Positions 55,683 through 64,000 of a stretch of 64,000 nt of DNA are shown here, one piece after another. The notes under the pieces are model-generated. The model made no database searches, had not been told where the DNA came from, and saw only the letters and a list, made by a program, of their open reading frames with translations. The stretch spans positions 1 through 64,000 of the forward strand of contig CALZUA010000005.1 of NCBI GenBank assembly GCA_945829235.1, in the 5' to 3' direction. Within the stretch, counting starts at the first letter, position 1. Every line of letters starts with the position of its first letter. Position numbers and translations under genes: made by a program. The stretch is from an uncultured Clostridia bacterium. Lineage in GTDB: Bacteria; Bacillota; Clostridia; Oscillospirales; Ruminococcaceae.

Positions 55683-55925
55683 TGTTTCACCTCCGTTTCT
55701 TGTTGTCTTAATTATATACGATAACTCGCGTTTTGTCCAGCGATTTTTAACAGGTGGTTGATTTGGGGAAATAAGTGGTATTTTTTTTAACAAATTTCAT
55801 AAACCTACTAGCACAATTCGTCAAAATATGCTATAATAAATAAGTGTGTTTGCAAAAAAAACAAAATTTTCAAAAAAATTTTTGAAAAAACGAAACGCAG
55901 ACAAAAAAATGTTGTGTATATAGAT

Positions 55926-55946
55926 AGGGACGTAAAAAATCCCTAG
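55926..55946 (+). promoter_or_regulatory. Hairpin before the ECF sigma ribosome site
   Basis: TAGGGA-CGTAAAAAA-TCCCTA lies 3 nt before the GGAAGGAG ribosome site of the sigma gene. It could tune translation initiation. Upstream, TATAAT at about 55,831 is a possible -10 box. Confidence 0.4.
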
Positions 55947-55959
55947 GGAAGGAGCGCAA

Positions 55960-56514
55960 ATGGACGACGAAAAAATTGTCGGACTTTTTTGGCAGCGCGA
56001 TGAAAAGGCAATTTCCGAAACCTCCGCGAAATACGGGAAGCTTTGCGGGAAAATTGCTTACGGTATTCTCGGAAATCCGCAGGACAGCGAGGAGATTGTA
56101 AATTCGGCGTACTTGCGGTTGTGGGAGTCAATTCCCCCGAAAAAGCCAAACCCGTTTATGCCGTTTCTCGCGAAGATTGTCAGAAATCTTGCACTTAACC
56201 GATATAAAGCCGAGCATACTCAAAAACGCTATGCAGGTGAATTTGCCGTATCTTTGGACGAGCTTGACGAGTGTATTCCCGACAAGAAAAGCGCGCCGAG
56301 CGATGCCGGACAAATCCGCGAAGCGCTGAACGCTTTTCTCGAGGAACAAAAACCCGAGTCGCGGAAAATTTTCGTGTTAAGATATTTTTACTGCGAAAGT
56401 ATCGAAGAAATCGCGGTGAAAACGGGTTATTCCGAGGGCAAGATAAAATCGCTCCTGTTTCGTTTACGGCAAAAACTAAAAACTCACCTTGAAAGCGAGG
56501 GGATTTCGGTATGA
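55960..56514 (+). CDS. ECF-type RNA polymerase sigma factor
   Basis: 184 residues. Sigma region 2 (GKIAYGILGNPQDSEEIVNS-AYLRLW, FLAKIVRNLALNRYK) and region 4 (RKIFVLRYFYCESIEEIAVK-TGYSEGKIKSLLFRLRQKLK). Its stop overlaps the next start by 4 nt. Expected to direct transcription of an envelope-related regulon, including its own operon, under control of the next gene's product. Confidence 0.9.
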   Translation: MDDEKIVGLFWQRDEKAISETSAKYGKLCGKIAYGILGNPQDSEEIVNSAYLRLWESIPPKKPNPFMPFLAKIVRNLALNRYKAEHTQKRYAGEFAVSLDELDECIPDKKSAPSDAGQIREALNAFLEEQKPESRKIFVLRYFYCESIEEIAVKTGYSEGKIKSLLFRLRQKLKTHLESEGISV

Positions 56515-57065
56515 AAAATGAGGCTCTTCAAGACGCTGTTTCAATGCTTGACGACAAGTACATTGAGGAAGCGCAACAGCCTTTTCCAAAGCGGAAAATC
56601 GCTCCCACGGCGATTAAAATATGCTTAGCGGCAGCGGCTTGCGCAGCGACAGTTTGCGCGGTTATGTTCATTCCGCATGGCAGGGCGGCCGATATTCTCG
56701 TTTTTGGGAAAAATCCGTCTGCAAGTCCGGTTGCCGTGCGCAGTTGCGACAACGAGGTCGGCGTAATTCGAGCGTTCGCGGTTGAATATCTTGACATTCC
56801 CGTGAGCATTACTTCATCGGACAAAACCGTTGTCGGAATTTCCGGCGGCACTTTGTACGTTGAAGGCGACAAGGAAAACGTTTATAATGCCGACTTTGAG
56901 CTTGAGTTATTCGGCAACGCTTCGCTTGTGTGGACTGTTCCGCTGAGCGACAGGAGCGTTGAGTATGAGCTTACGGCGCAGACGGGAAAGCACAGCCGCG
57001 TTCTCACGCTCTCGTTTGATGAAAGCGAAAACAAGTGGACGGTTTGTGAAAAATCCGCAGGTTAA
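56511..57065 (+). CDS. Single-pass membrane protein, putative anti-sigma factor
   Basis: 184 residues: a short cytoplasmic part of about 30 residues, one membrane helix (AIKICLAAAACAATVCAVMF) and a beta-rich outer domain. The position directly after an ECF sigma gene, with translational coupling, is that of an anti-sigma factor, though the cytoplasmic part lacks a recognisable zinc anti-sigma motif. Function by context. Confidence 0.65.
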   Translation: MKNEALQDAVSMLDDKYIEEAQQPFPKRKIAPTAIKICLAAAACAATVCAVMFIPHGRAADILVFGKNPSASPVAVRSCDNEVGVIRAFAVEYLDIPVSITSSDKTVVGISGGTLYVEGDKENVYNADFELELFGNASLVWTVPLSDRSVEYELTAQTGKHSRVLTLSFDESENKWTVCEKSAG

Positions 57066-57087
57066 CAAGACAGTAAAGGAGAAAAAT

Positions 57088-57975
57088 ATGAAGAAAATTT
57101 CAGCAATTTTAGCGGCAGTACTTATGGCGGTTTCGCTCACCGCATGCAACTCGAACAAGGAAAATTCCTCGTCAAGCGGCTCTGAGAGCTCATCGACAAG
57201 CTCTTCATCAAGCAGTTCTTCGAGTTCAACAGAGAGCAGTTCTTCAAGTAGCTCTTCGTCAAGCAGTTCCTCGAGTTCAACCGAAAGCTCCTCGAGTTCA
57301 ACCGAGAGTTCTTCGAGTTCAACCGAAAGCTCATCTTCATCAAGCAGTAGTTCTTCGTCAAGCAGTTCCTCGAGTTCAACCGAGAGTTCTTCTTCGAGCA
57401 GTAGTTCATCGAGTAGCTCGTCAAGTTCAACGGAGAGTTCTTCGAGTTCAACCGAAAGCAAGCCCGATACAAGCGAACCCGAAAGCAAGCCCGAGGAGGG
57501 AAGCATTACCGACGCTGTAACCTTGCTCAACAATGTCTACGCGCTGTTCGGTGAGAACGAGCGTTTTGCGGCAACCGGCGGTGATTTCAGCACCGGCGAG
57601 TTGATTGAGGGAGCGGGCGTTTACGGTTTGGCTGAACCCGATGGAATTGATTATGCGGTAGGCTATCCCGCGGCTGAAATCGCGAAAATTGACAGCGCGG
57701 CAACCCTCACTCACATGATGAATCAGAACACCTTCTCGTCCGGCGCGTATCACGTTGTTGCGGGAACGGACGTTGCGGCGCTCGCCGAGGCAATCCGCGC
57801 GAACATTCAGGGACGTATGTGGATGTGCGGTTTCCCCGACAAGCTGATTGTGGCAACGGTTGACGATTATGTCATCAGCGCTTTCGGCAAAAATCAGCAG
57901 ATTGACTCGTTTACCAAGCACCTTGCCGAAGCTTATCCCAACTCGAAAATTTTGATTGAAGAGCCTATTTTATGA
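57088..57975 (+). CDS. Lipoprotein with long poly-Ser linker and DUF4358-like domain
   Basis: 295 residues from ATG 57088 (AAAGGAG upstream). Signal peptide with lipobox VSLTAC, then about 100 residues of almost pure Ser interspersed with TE (SSSTESSSS repeats), then a domain of about 155 residues (DAVTLLNNVYALFGENERFA, ...KLIVATVDDYVISAFGK) of DUF4358 type. The Ser tract is built from mixed TCN/AGY codons in short tandem DNA repeats, likely prone to length change. Anchored outside the cell with the linker spanning the wall. Confidence 0.8.
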   Translation: MKKISAILAAVLMAVSLTACNSNKENSSSSGSESSSTSSSSSSSSSSTESSSSSSSSSSSSSSSTESSSSSTESSSSSTESSSSSSSSSSSSSSSSSTESSSSSSSSSSSSSSSTESSSSSTESKPDTSEPESKPEEGSITDAVTLLNNVYALFGENERFAATGGDFSTGELIEGAGVYGLAEPDGIDYAVGYPAAEIAKIDSAATLTHMMNQNTFSSGAYHVVAGTDVAALAEAIRANIQGRMWMCGFPDKLIVATVDDYVISAFGKNQQIDSFTKHLAEAYPNSKILIEEPIL

Positions 57976-58988
57976 TGAAGAAAAAGTTTATTTCAGCAAC
58001 GATTTTAGCGGCACTGTTACTCACGGGTTGCTCAAAGGAAAGTGGCGTTTCCTCGGATAGTTCAACAAGCAGTTCAACCTCGGAGGCTGTTTCCACGGAC
58101 AATTCGTCCGAATCATCGACAAACGGTGAGGAGAGCGAGTATGTTTCGGGTTCACGCGATGACAACGGGGTTTATGTTGTTGACGGGTACGCGGCAAAGC
58201 TTGAGTACCCTCTCAACGAGAAGAACATAAACTATGCGGCAAAGCGCTTTGCGTATGTTCACGAGCAGTATTTGAGCGGCAAGTGCGACAACATTTTTAT
58301 GACGGTTGTACCCGACAAGAATTATTTTCTTGCAGAGCAAAATGGTTACCCGTCGCTTGATTACAACGAGCTTGCCGAGATGCTCACGAAGCAGATGGAT
58401 TACGCGAAATACATCGACATTTACCCGATGCTGGAGTTGTCCGATTATTACCGTACGGACACGCACTGGCGGCAGGAAAAAATTGTTGATATAGCAAAGT
58501 TTATCGCGGGGGAGATGGGAGTTTCGCTTTCGGCGGAGTACACGGAAACCACGCTTCCCGAGCCGTTTTACGGTATTCATTGCCGACAGTCGGGGATTTC
58601 GATTGAACCGGACACGCTGATTTATCTCAACAATCAGATTTTGCAGGATTGCAAGGTGTTTGACGGCGAAACGAACAGCTATATTGACGTGTACAATTTG
58701 GAACTCGCCTCGGGCAAGGACGCGTATGAAATCTTCCTCTCAGGAGCAAAATCCCTGCTCACCATCGAAAACCCGAACGCGACAACCGACAAGGAGCTTC
58801 TGATATTCCGCGACTCCTTTGCGAGCAGTATTGCGCCGCTTTTTGCGGAGGGTTATTCAAAGATAACGCTGATTGACATACGTTATCTTGCGCCTCAGCT
58901 TTTGGGCAATTTCGTGACCTTCAACGGTCAGGACGTGCTTTTCATGTATAGCGCGCCCGTTCTCAACAACAGCGTCACCTTCAAATAA
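57972..58988 (+). CDS. DHHW-type lipoprotein
   Basis: 338 residues, overlapping the previous stop. Lipobox ALLLTGC, Ser/Thr linker, then a domain with YYRTDTHWRQE near residue 164 and IFRDSFASSIAPL near 275. T/D-x-HW and RDSF are the hallmarks of DHHW/AlgX-like SGNH-fold proteins that assist acetylation of surface polysaccharides, often together with DUF4358 lipoproteins and an MBOAT acyltransferase. No MBOAT gene is in the window. Last gene of the sigma operon. Confidence 0.82.
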   Translation: MMKKKFISATILAALLLTGCSKESGVSSDSSTSSSTSEAVSTDNSSESSTNGEESEYVSGSRDDNGVYVVDGYAAKLEYPLNEKNINYAAKRFAYVHEQYLSGKCDNIFMTVVPDKNYFLAEQNGYPSLDYNELAEMLTKQMDYAKYIDIYPMLELSDYYRTDTHWRQEKIVDIAKFIAGEMGVSLSAEYTETTLPEPFYGIHCRQSGISIEPDTLIYLNNQILQDCKVFDGETNSYIDVYNLELASGKDAYEIFLSGAKSLLTIENPNATTDKELLIFRDSFASSIAPLFAEGYSKITLIDIRYLAPQLLGNFVTFNGQDVLFMYSAPVLNNSVTFK

Positions 58989-58994
58989 ATTCGC

Positions 58995-59036
58995 AAAAAA
59001 CCCGAGTTTTTCATCGCAAAAGCTCGGGTTTTTTGT
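58995..59036 (+). terminator. Terminator of the sigma operon
   Basis: AAAACCCGAG pairs with CTCGGGTTTT, followed by TTG; 7 nt after the stop codon. Confidence 0.85.
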
Positions 59037-59075
59037 ATTCAATTTTACAAAATGAAAAGGGGAAATGTCGTAAAT

Positions 59076-60047
59076 CTAAATTGAGTCTTCCTTATGAGCG
59101 AGAACATCGGACAGCATTTCAATGTTCTCTATTTCAGCATTGATAAATTGACTGCTGATGTACTCAATGCTGGTCAGGGTTACGCGAACAAATGTCATAT
59201 CCCCAATGCCAAGTCCCGCCCCATCGCATTTCAAATCCTGAATATATCCGCACTGTATTTCCGGTGTTTCACTGAACGCTGAAAAGTCGTTGCCGATATA
59301 ATTTGTACGTTCGCAAAACTTCGGTTTATTGCCTAAAATCGGCAACTTGCTCTCGGTTGGTGTAAAGTATAACAAGCCTCCGTCAGGGTCATAGCTACTT
59401 CGTGAGTTTGCCCCCAAAAAGCCTTCAAGAGTAACCGAACCCTCAAACTGAGCAAGAGGTTTGTTGGAATCGGTGCCAAAATGATATCCGTCATAATAAT
59501 ACGGCTCGGGGGTATTCTCGTAATCATCGATTTTAAACTCCGAAACCGCGTCCACAAGCTTCAGCCCGCAAATTTCTTCGCCAACATTTACGCGCTTGCA
59601 TTTATTTTTGTTTTCGGGAATTTCACCTTTGAACAAAATATCATCAAACATTTTGCTGTGCTGATAATTATTGTAAGCAACACCGGAAGGCTCTGTAAAA
59701 TACTGAAATCCCTCGCACAAAACCGAAGTGTTATAGTCGGTTTTTGTGAGTTCGGCGGCGGTTTTATCCGTTCCGTCAATTGCAGAAATTTCCGATGTGT
59801 AAATCGGCTCTCCGTCAAGACCGATGAAAACCGTTGGTTCACCTTTGGGAATTTCGGGGACAATCGGTACTGACTGACTATTTCCTGAGGAACTTTCTGT
59901 GCTTGAACTTGTTGTTGAAGATGAGTTCTTGCTTGATGAGAGGCTGTTATCGGGCACTGTTTTATCGTTGTTATTGCAACCACCTAAAATCGCTGACGAA
60001 ATCACAACCAGTGCAGAAAAAATTACAATTGCTACTCTTGATTTCAT
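59076..60047 (-). CDS. Lipoprotein of unknown function
   Basis: 323 residues. Signal peptide with lipobox AILGGC, Ser/Thr-rich linker (about 35-60), then a soluble domain with no recognised motif. GAGGTGAT upstream of the ATG. Convergent with the sigma operon and monocistronic. The Ser-linker design is like that of the two lipoproteins before it. Confidence 0.7.
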   Translation of the reverse strand: MKSRVAIVIFSALVVISSAILGGCNNNDKTVPDNSLSSSKNSSSTTSSSTESSSGNSQSVPIVPEIPKGEPTVFIGLDGEPIYTSEISAIDGTDKTAAELTKTDYNTSVLCEGFQYFTEPSGVAYNNYQHSKMFDDILFKGEIPENKNKCKRVNVGEEICGLKLVDAVSEFKIDDYENTPEPYYYDGYHFGTDSNKPLAQFEGSVTLEGFLGANSRSSYDPDGGLLYFTPTESKLPILGNKPKFCERTNYIGNDFSAFSETPEIQCGYIQDLKCDGAGLGIGDMTFVRVTLTSIEYISSQFINAEIENIEMLSDVLAHKEDSI

Positions 60048-60254
60048 AATATCACCTCATAGAGTTTATTTGCAGACATTTTTTGGAGAATTTGTCCTTA
60101 TATAAATATAGATGCGAAAAATTTATATTGTCGTGCAAAATTTGTCAAAATAATTTTGAATACGCAATTTTTGTTGAATATAGCTAAATCAATCGAGCAA
60201 TTTTTGTCAATATAGATTTTTTCATAAAAATGAGTGAATAATTTCAAATTTATG

Positions 60255-60283
60255 TTTACAAAAACACAAAAATTAAGTATAAT
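60255..60283 (+). promoter_or_regulatory. Promoter of the cyclic-nucleotide-binding gene
   Basis: TTTACA 60255-60260, 17 nt, TATAAT 60278-60283. The 60,048-60,254 stretch before it is very AT-rich and has no visible gene. Confidence 0.7.
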
Positions 60284-60317
60284 ATTATAGGATAATAAAC
60301 TAATAGGGAGGATTATT

Positions 60318-60803
60318 ATGGACAAAAAACCACTGATGGCGTTATTCAATGATAATGAGGTGATGATTCGGGAGGGCGATACAAGAAGCGAAATGTATAA
60401 AATTATCTCCGGAAAAGCGGCGCTGTATCTGCATTTCGGAGAAGAGAACGAGTATTTTATCGGCGTGCTTTCAGCGGGAAAGTGCTTCGGAGATGTATCG
60501 CTTCTGGCAGGAAAGCCAAGCCCTTATACCGTTGTGGCAGTGGGTGAAGTTATGGTAATGCGCATCCAAGCAGAGCAGTTTGAGGGCTTTGTGCGGGACA
60601 ATGCCAAAAACGCCGTAGACATTATGAAGAACATGGCGACAAGAATAGTTATGCTTAATGCAAACCTCAATTTACTTGCTGACGAGTTGTCTGTCCTTGC
60701 AAAAGAAGTTGAAAAAACCCCGCAGGCTCTGAATTATACGGACATAACCCAAAAGATAAGAATGTACCAGATTGCCGGAATTACCGGAGGTCTTTCCGAC
60801 TAG
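60318..60803 (+). CDS. Cyclic-nucleotide-binding-domain protein without DNA-binding domain
   Basis: 161 residues, GGGAGG upstream. A complete Crp-like beta-barrel (MIREGDTRSEMYKIISGKAA, CFGDVSLLAGKPSPYTVVA, VMRIQAEQFEGFV) followed by a helix and a short tail, but no helix-turn-helix. It therefore cannot act as a Crp-type regulator by itself and may be a partner subunit. Ligand unknown; the phosphate-binding R-x-A pattern of cAMP sites is not obvious. Confidence 0.8.
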   Translation: MDKKPLMALFNDNEVMIREGDTRSEMYKIISGKAALYLHFGEENEYFIGVLSAGKCFGDVSLLAGKPSPYTVVAVGEVMVMRIQAEQFEGFVRDNAKNAVDIMKNMATRIVMLNANLNLLADELSVLAKEVEKTPQALNYTDITQKIRMYQIAGITGGLSD

Positions 60804-60893
60804 GTTTGAGTCAATTTTAATAATTCGCCCAAAGAACAAACCGCAGGCGAAATAGGTTGAACAAAAAGTAAGATTTACGAAGAAAACTCAGAA

Positions 60894-60924
60894 AAAAGTC
60901 GGGCTTGAAAAAGTCCGACTTTTC
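60894..60924 (+). terminator. Terminator
   Basis: AAAAGTCGG pairs with CCGACTTTT, followed by CTG; about 90 nt after the previous gene. Confidence 0.7.
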
Positions 60925-60936
60925 TGTAATTGTGAC

Positions 60937-61292
60937 GATTTGTCAGCTTCGGGCACAAAAATTGCCCCTAGCTCAAACTAGGGGCGAAATACGCCGCCGG
61001 TCGCACCGGCTGACTAATTGTTACCAAAATGATTTGTCAGCTTCGGGCACAAAAATTGCCCCTAGCTCAAACTAGGGGCGAAATACGCCGCCGGTCGCAC
61101 CGGCTGACTAATTGTTACCAAAATGATTTGTCAGCTTCGGGCACAAAAATTGCCCCTAGCTCAAACTAGGGGCGAAATACGCCGCCGGTCGCACCGGCTG
61201 ACTAATTGTTACCAAAATGATTTGTCAGCTTCGGGCACAAAAATTGCCCCTAGCTCAAACTAGGGGCGAAATACGCCGCCGGTCGCACCGGC
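60937..61292. repeat. 94-bp tandem repeat, 3.8 copies, each with a terminator
   Basis: Identical units start at 60937, 61031, 61125 and 61219; the fourth is cut by the tRNA 3' end. Each holds GCCCCTAG-CTCAAA-CTAGGGGC (on the minus strand followed by AATTTTTG, a good intrinsic terminator) and a second hairpin GCCGGT-CGC-ACCGGC. They lie directly downstream of tRNA-Leu on the minus strand, so the tRNA transcript meets up to four terminators in series. Confidence 0.9.
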
Positions 61293-61379
61293 TGGTGCAG
61301 GTGACGGGACTTGAACCCACACGACCTCGCGATCACTAGCACCTGAAGCTAGCGCGTCTGCCAATTCCGCCACACCTGC
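61293..61379 (-). tRNA. tRNA-Leu (CAG), CCA encoded
   Basis: 87 nt. Acceptor GCAGGTG pairs with CACCTGC, discriminator A and encoded CCA (61293-61295 complement). Anticodon stem CTAGC/GCTAG with loop TTCAGGT, anticodon CAG; a long variable arm as in class II tRNAs; T arm with GTTCAAGTC. Transcribed leftward. Confidence 0.93.
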
Positions 61380-61415
61380 GTATAAAATCCAATGGTTTCC
61401 CACTGAACATACAAT

Positions 61416-61444
61416 ATTATATCACAATGCTCACGGTTTGTCAA
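61416..61444 (-). promoter_or_regulatory. tRNA-Leu promoter
   Basis: TTGACA (complement of 61439-61444), 17 nt, TATAAT (complement of 61416-61421), about 37 nt before the tRNA. Confidence 0.85.
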
Positions 61445-61495
61445 GTAGTTTTTCCAAAAAAGTGCCTAAATTTTCACTTAAACATCGGGCCAAAA

Positions 61496-62679
61496 TGCGC
61501 GGAATATTCAAAGAGTTCGATAAAAACAAGAGAAAGAATTTTGTCAGACCTGCGGCAAATCACGAGTTGAGCCGCAAAAATCAATTTACGTTCAAAGGCT
61601 GATAATAACTGCAATAATAATTATTTGCATTTGTATTAGGATTTGTGATTATGTATCAAAAGGTTTCAAGGAAATGTGCATTTATCTTTTTGCCGCAAAT
61701 GCCGATGATTGTCCAAGCATTATTGAAAAGGTTTGCACGCTTTCGGTTGTTTGCCGAAAAAATCCCTTGCGAATTTGATTATATGAACGTTTTTATGTCA
61801 ACGGAAACGGATAATAAAAACGACAAATATACACAAAATGTTCTTTTTCTTTTCAGCGATTACGAGCATTTGACAAAGCACCTGCTAAAATATTTCGTTA
61901 ATTCTGTGGCTAATTTGCCGACTGAGGAGCAGTTCAAAAACAAGACCAAAACCGTTCTTGTCGGCGAAAAAGCCGGAAGCACGATTTATCTAAAGGACGC
62001 GAAGGACGAAATATTTGCCTTTACACCGGAATTTCAATTCGACGATAATGGGAAAATAATTACATTTGACGAAAAATATGATGTTTGCGGAAGATTTAAC
62101 GGCAACGGAATTGTTTTCTTTTGGGGCTCTCAGCCGAATAACGCAATGATTTCAGGTCTTCAGTTTCAAATGTCTGATATAATCAGCGAAAAGCAGGCGC
62201 AGGAAATTTATGAGCTTTATACTGAAATCTTTGGTCAGGAAACGGCTTATTTACAGCTTCCCAAGATACAAGGTCTGCTTGAACAGCGCACAAACGCCGC
62301 AAATATTCTTGTATCCTTGCTGTTAATTGTAATTTTGGTATTGAATATAATGCTTGTTTTCAGGTATTTGCTGTCATCAAAAAAGAAAATTTTTGCGGTT
62401 TTCAGATTTTGCGGCTTTAACAAATCCGTCTGCTTAAAATACAGCTTTGCTGAGTTTATGTTGATTTCGCTTGTTTCATCGGCAATGTCAATATTCGTGT
62501 TCAATCAGATTTTAAAACCGTTTATGACAAATTATTACAGCATCTTCAACACCGTTTTTACTGCCGATTATTATTTTTTCCTTTTCGGAATGTTTACTGC
62601 CGCCTGCGCCTTAATGTTCTTTATTTACATAGCGCCGTCGCTTTCTAAATCCGTAACGGCTGAGCTTCGCGAGATATAA
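61496..62679 (+). pseudogene. FtsX-type ABC permease with disrupted 5' end
   Basis: From about 61,765 the frame is open and gives an extracellular domain, three membrane helices (ILVSLLLIVILVLNIMLVFR; LISLVSSAMSIFVFNQIL; FFLFGMFTAACALMFFIYIA) and the FtsX C-terminus. Upstream, related pieces lie in other frames: a basic N-terminus MRGIFKEFDKNKRKNFVRPA (61496-61603), then a helix LIITAIIIICICIRI with GFKEMCIYLFAANADDCPSI. Two frameshifts (near 61,600 and 61,755) are needed to join them. As sequenced only the frame from about 61,645 can be read, without the first membrane helix. Probably dead or mis-assembled. It precedes a second permease and an ATPase. Confidence 0.55.
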
Positions 62680-62690
62680 GGGGGCAAGAT

Positions 62691-63818
62691 ATGAATACGA
62701 TAAAAATTACGCTTCTAGCATTTAAGAAAAACACATTTACATTCATTCTTGTAATTGCACAGCTTGCCGTGCTGTTCCTTGCAGAAAACTATATGGTTTC
62801 GGCGCTTGTTGAGCGTGAAATGCAATTTTCGCCGTTCAAGCCCGTCTTCAACGAAAACACAGCATTTGTTTATGACAGTGAATATGTAAAAAACGCGGCA
62901 ATGCTCGGCATTGACTCAAAAGCGTCGCGTGAGATGTTGCTTTGTGAAATAAAGGACGAGTATAAAATTTATGATGTAATGTCATTTACAAACGGCGAAT
63001 ACACCGTTTATTCCGTAAGCGATGATATTTACGCCTCGCTTGCTCTGCCGCTTGCCTTCGGGAATTATGGAAGCGCTGTCGGCTCGTTTGGAACGCCGGC
63101 GGGAGAAAAAGAAATATTCTTTCCCGATGGAACAGATTTAAAGCTGGAAACAAGCGGCGCACTTACTGCTTCAACCTATATTCCCACAATGATGAGCTTA
63201 TCATCGCAGGATATGACAGCCGGCGATTTTTATTATACCTCGGTAAATGAGCGCAATATAATTCTGACAAATCGCTCGTCTATCGGCGGATACGAGCAAC
63301 ATTTTCGGCTTAGCAGCGGATTTCTGATTGAGTTTAAAAGCGACACGGCTCGAAATTTTGAAGCGCTTAAAGGTGTGGCGTTAACCGTTCCTACAACCGA
63401 AATTGCCGAAAACACAAATAAAGCTCTGAAAAAGGATTTGCTAAAATTTATCCCGCTTGTGGGAACGGTGTTGATTATCGTCATAATCGGGATTATATGC
63501 ATTTCGATTATTATTTTTAAAGAAAGCGAGCGAAGAAACGCGGTTTTATGGATATGCGGCTATTCAAGAGCAGGAATAATCGGCGTTCAGACTGTTGGAA
63601 TTGCATTGATGACCGCATTATCTGTAATAATTTCGCTTGCAACATACGGACTGCTGAAAATAAGCGGCAATGAAATGGTTATCGGCATAAATCTGACATT
63701 TGAAAATTTCATTGTTACTTTTATAACCTGTATGCTTCTTTCGGCAATTTCATCTGTTGTTCCCGCGTTGAAGTGCCGTAAAGTATCCCCCGCAGAGTAC
63801 ATCAGGAGGGCATTGTAA
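62691..63818 (+). CDS. FtsX-type ABC permease
   Basis: 375 residues, GGGGGC upstream. N-terminal membrane helix ([20 protein letters not shown]), an extracellular domain of about 200 residues, then three helices ([58 protein letters not shown]) ending [14 protein letters not shown], typical of MacB/FtsX-type permeases. Its stop overlaps the ATPase start (TAATG). A likely half-transporter for antimicrobial peptide export or lipoprotein handling; role not fixed by sequence. Confidence 0.8.
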   Translation: MNTIKITLLAFKKNTFTFILVIAQLAVLFLAENYMVSALVEREMQFSPFKPVFNENTAFVYDSEYVKNAAMLGIDSKASREMLLCEIKDEYKIYDVMSFTNGEYTVYSVSDDIYASLALPLAFGNYGSAVGSFGTPAGEKEIFFPDGTDLKLETSGALTASTYIPTMMSLSSQDMTAGDFYYTSVNERNIILTNRSSIGGYEQHFRLSSGFLIEFKSDTARNFEALKGVALTVPTTEIAENTNKALKKDLLKFIPLVGTVLIIVIIGIICISIIIFKESERRNAVLWICGYSRAGIIGVQTVGIALMTALSVIISLATYGLLKISGNEMVIGINLTFENFIVTFITCMLLSAISSVVPALKCRKVSPAEYIRRAL

Positions 63819-64000
63819 TGATTGAATTGAAAAACATAACTAAAATCTACAATTCAAAAAAACAATACTGCTTCCAAGCGCTTAACGGAATATCTTTCGC
63901 CGTAAATGACGGAGATTTTTGTGCAATTATCGGAAAATCAGGTTCGGGGAAATCAACCTTGCTTCACATAATCGGTATGCTTGATACATTTTCAAGCGGC
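63818..64000 (+). CDS. ABC exporter ATPase, MacB/LolD type (partial)
   Basis: The first 61 codons only; AGGAGG 8 nt before ATG 63818. [20 protein letters not shown] and Walker [19 protein letters not shown] are the typical start of MacB/LolD-family ATPases paired with FtsX-type permeases. The window ends before the signature motif. Confidence 0.88.
   Translation, partial: MIELKNITKIYNSKKQYCFQALNGISFAVNDGDFCAIIGKSGSGKSTLLHIIGMLDTFSSG

Noticed and set aside
56907-57533. Minus-strand frame of about 208 codons opposite the lipoprotein
   Set aside because: It is the reverse of the poly-Ser codon tract (Leu/Glu-rich) with no ribosome site.
60937-61292. Tandem repeats as a CRISPR array
   Set aside because: The 94-bp units are identical from end to end with no variable spacers and contain terminators.

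Overview
The window looks like chromosome of a low-GC, spore-former-related Clostridia (an Oscillospiraceae/Ruminococcaceae-like gut anaerobe). The signs are AGGAGG-type ribosome sites, many near-consensus sigma-A promoters with 16-17 nt spacing, Clostridia-type protein families (CotH, sporulation sigma-factor pieces, DUF3021/LytTR, DHHW and DUF4358 lipoproteins, YczE) and sugar-scavenging operons (GH32 and GH29). I infer this from protein families only; no rRNA gene is present. A notable feature is the number of broken genes: at least fifteen reading frames carry stops, frameshifts or deletions.

Layout. 0-4.3 kb: a zinc-ribbon membrane protein, a broken lipoprotein and the first copy of an internally deleted IS256-type element. 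4.3-6.1 kb: an intact radical SAM/SPASM maturase beside a broken double-glycine RiPP precursor. 6.4-7.5 kb: an aminoglycoside-nucleotidyltransferase-like gene with an unusual divergent promoter pair. 7.8-12.6 kb: two HD-GYP proteins (one canonical) and a 7TM sensor. 12.65-18.4 kb: a CotH relic and a wrecked type II-A CRISPR-Cas locus. cas9 is broken at least three times although its catalytic motifs remain. cas1 has lost its middle and is fused in frame to the end of csn2, with cas2 gone. Two degenerate repeats flank an AT-rich ORF encoding an unknown acidic protein. 18.4-22.5 kb: phage scrap (two MuF/JAB-type proteins, tRNA-like folds, a scaffold-protein start), a dead NUDIX gene, a dead DUF3427 helicase and a sporulation sigma-factor 3' half.

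22.5-30.5 kb is a well-kept sucrose/fructan regulon: binding protein, two permeases, MsmK-like ATPase, GH32 hydrolase, fructokinase and an HPr-like protein. It is read leftward from a LacI-controlled divergent promoter, with the repressor read rightward. 30.7-38.2 kb holds a deleted binding-protein/hybrid-kinase fusion, a chemoreceptor, gene scraps, dtd and an unknown gene. 38.4-40 kb holds a dead LRR lipoprotein cut by the second copy of the IS256-derived element.

40-49 kb: an MFS-LuxR regulator, a truncated choice-of-anchor gene, a condensation-fold acyltransferase-like gene, a LytS-type kinase with its regulator, a creatininase-family amidohydrolase, a polysaccharide deacetylase and a YczE-like membrane protein. 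49-53 kb: a WYL regulator followed by five small genes, mostly unrecognised. 53-59 kb: GH29 fucosidase, a LytTR-DUF3021 pair, and an ECF sigma operon with its putative anti-sigma factor and two Ser-rich lipoproteins. 59-64 kb: another lipoprotein, a cyclic-nucleotide-binding protein, a 94-bp tandem repeat of terminators at the 3' end of tRNA-Leu(CAG), and an ABC exporter of FtsX-type permeases whose ATPase runs off the window.

The most unusual region is 16.9-18.4 kb, the Cas1-Csn2 fusion and the foreign-looking ORF in the place of the CRISPR spacers. Fragments of one sporulation sigma gene scattered over five sites are a second feature worth checking.
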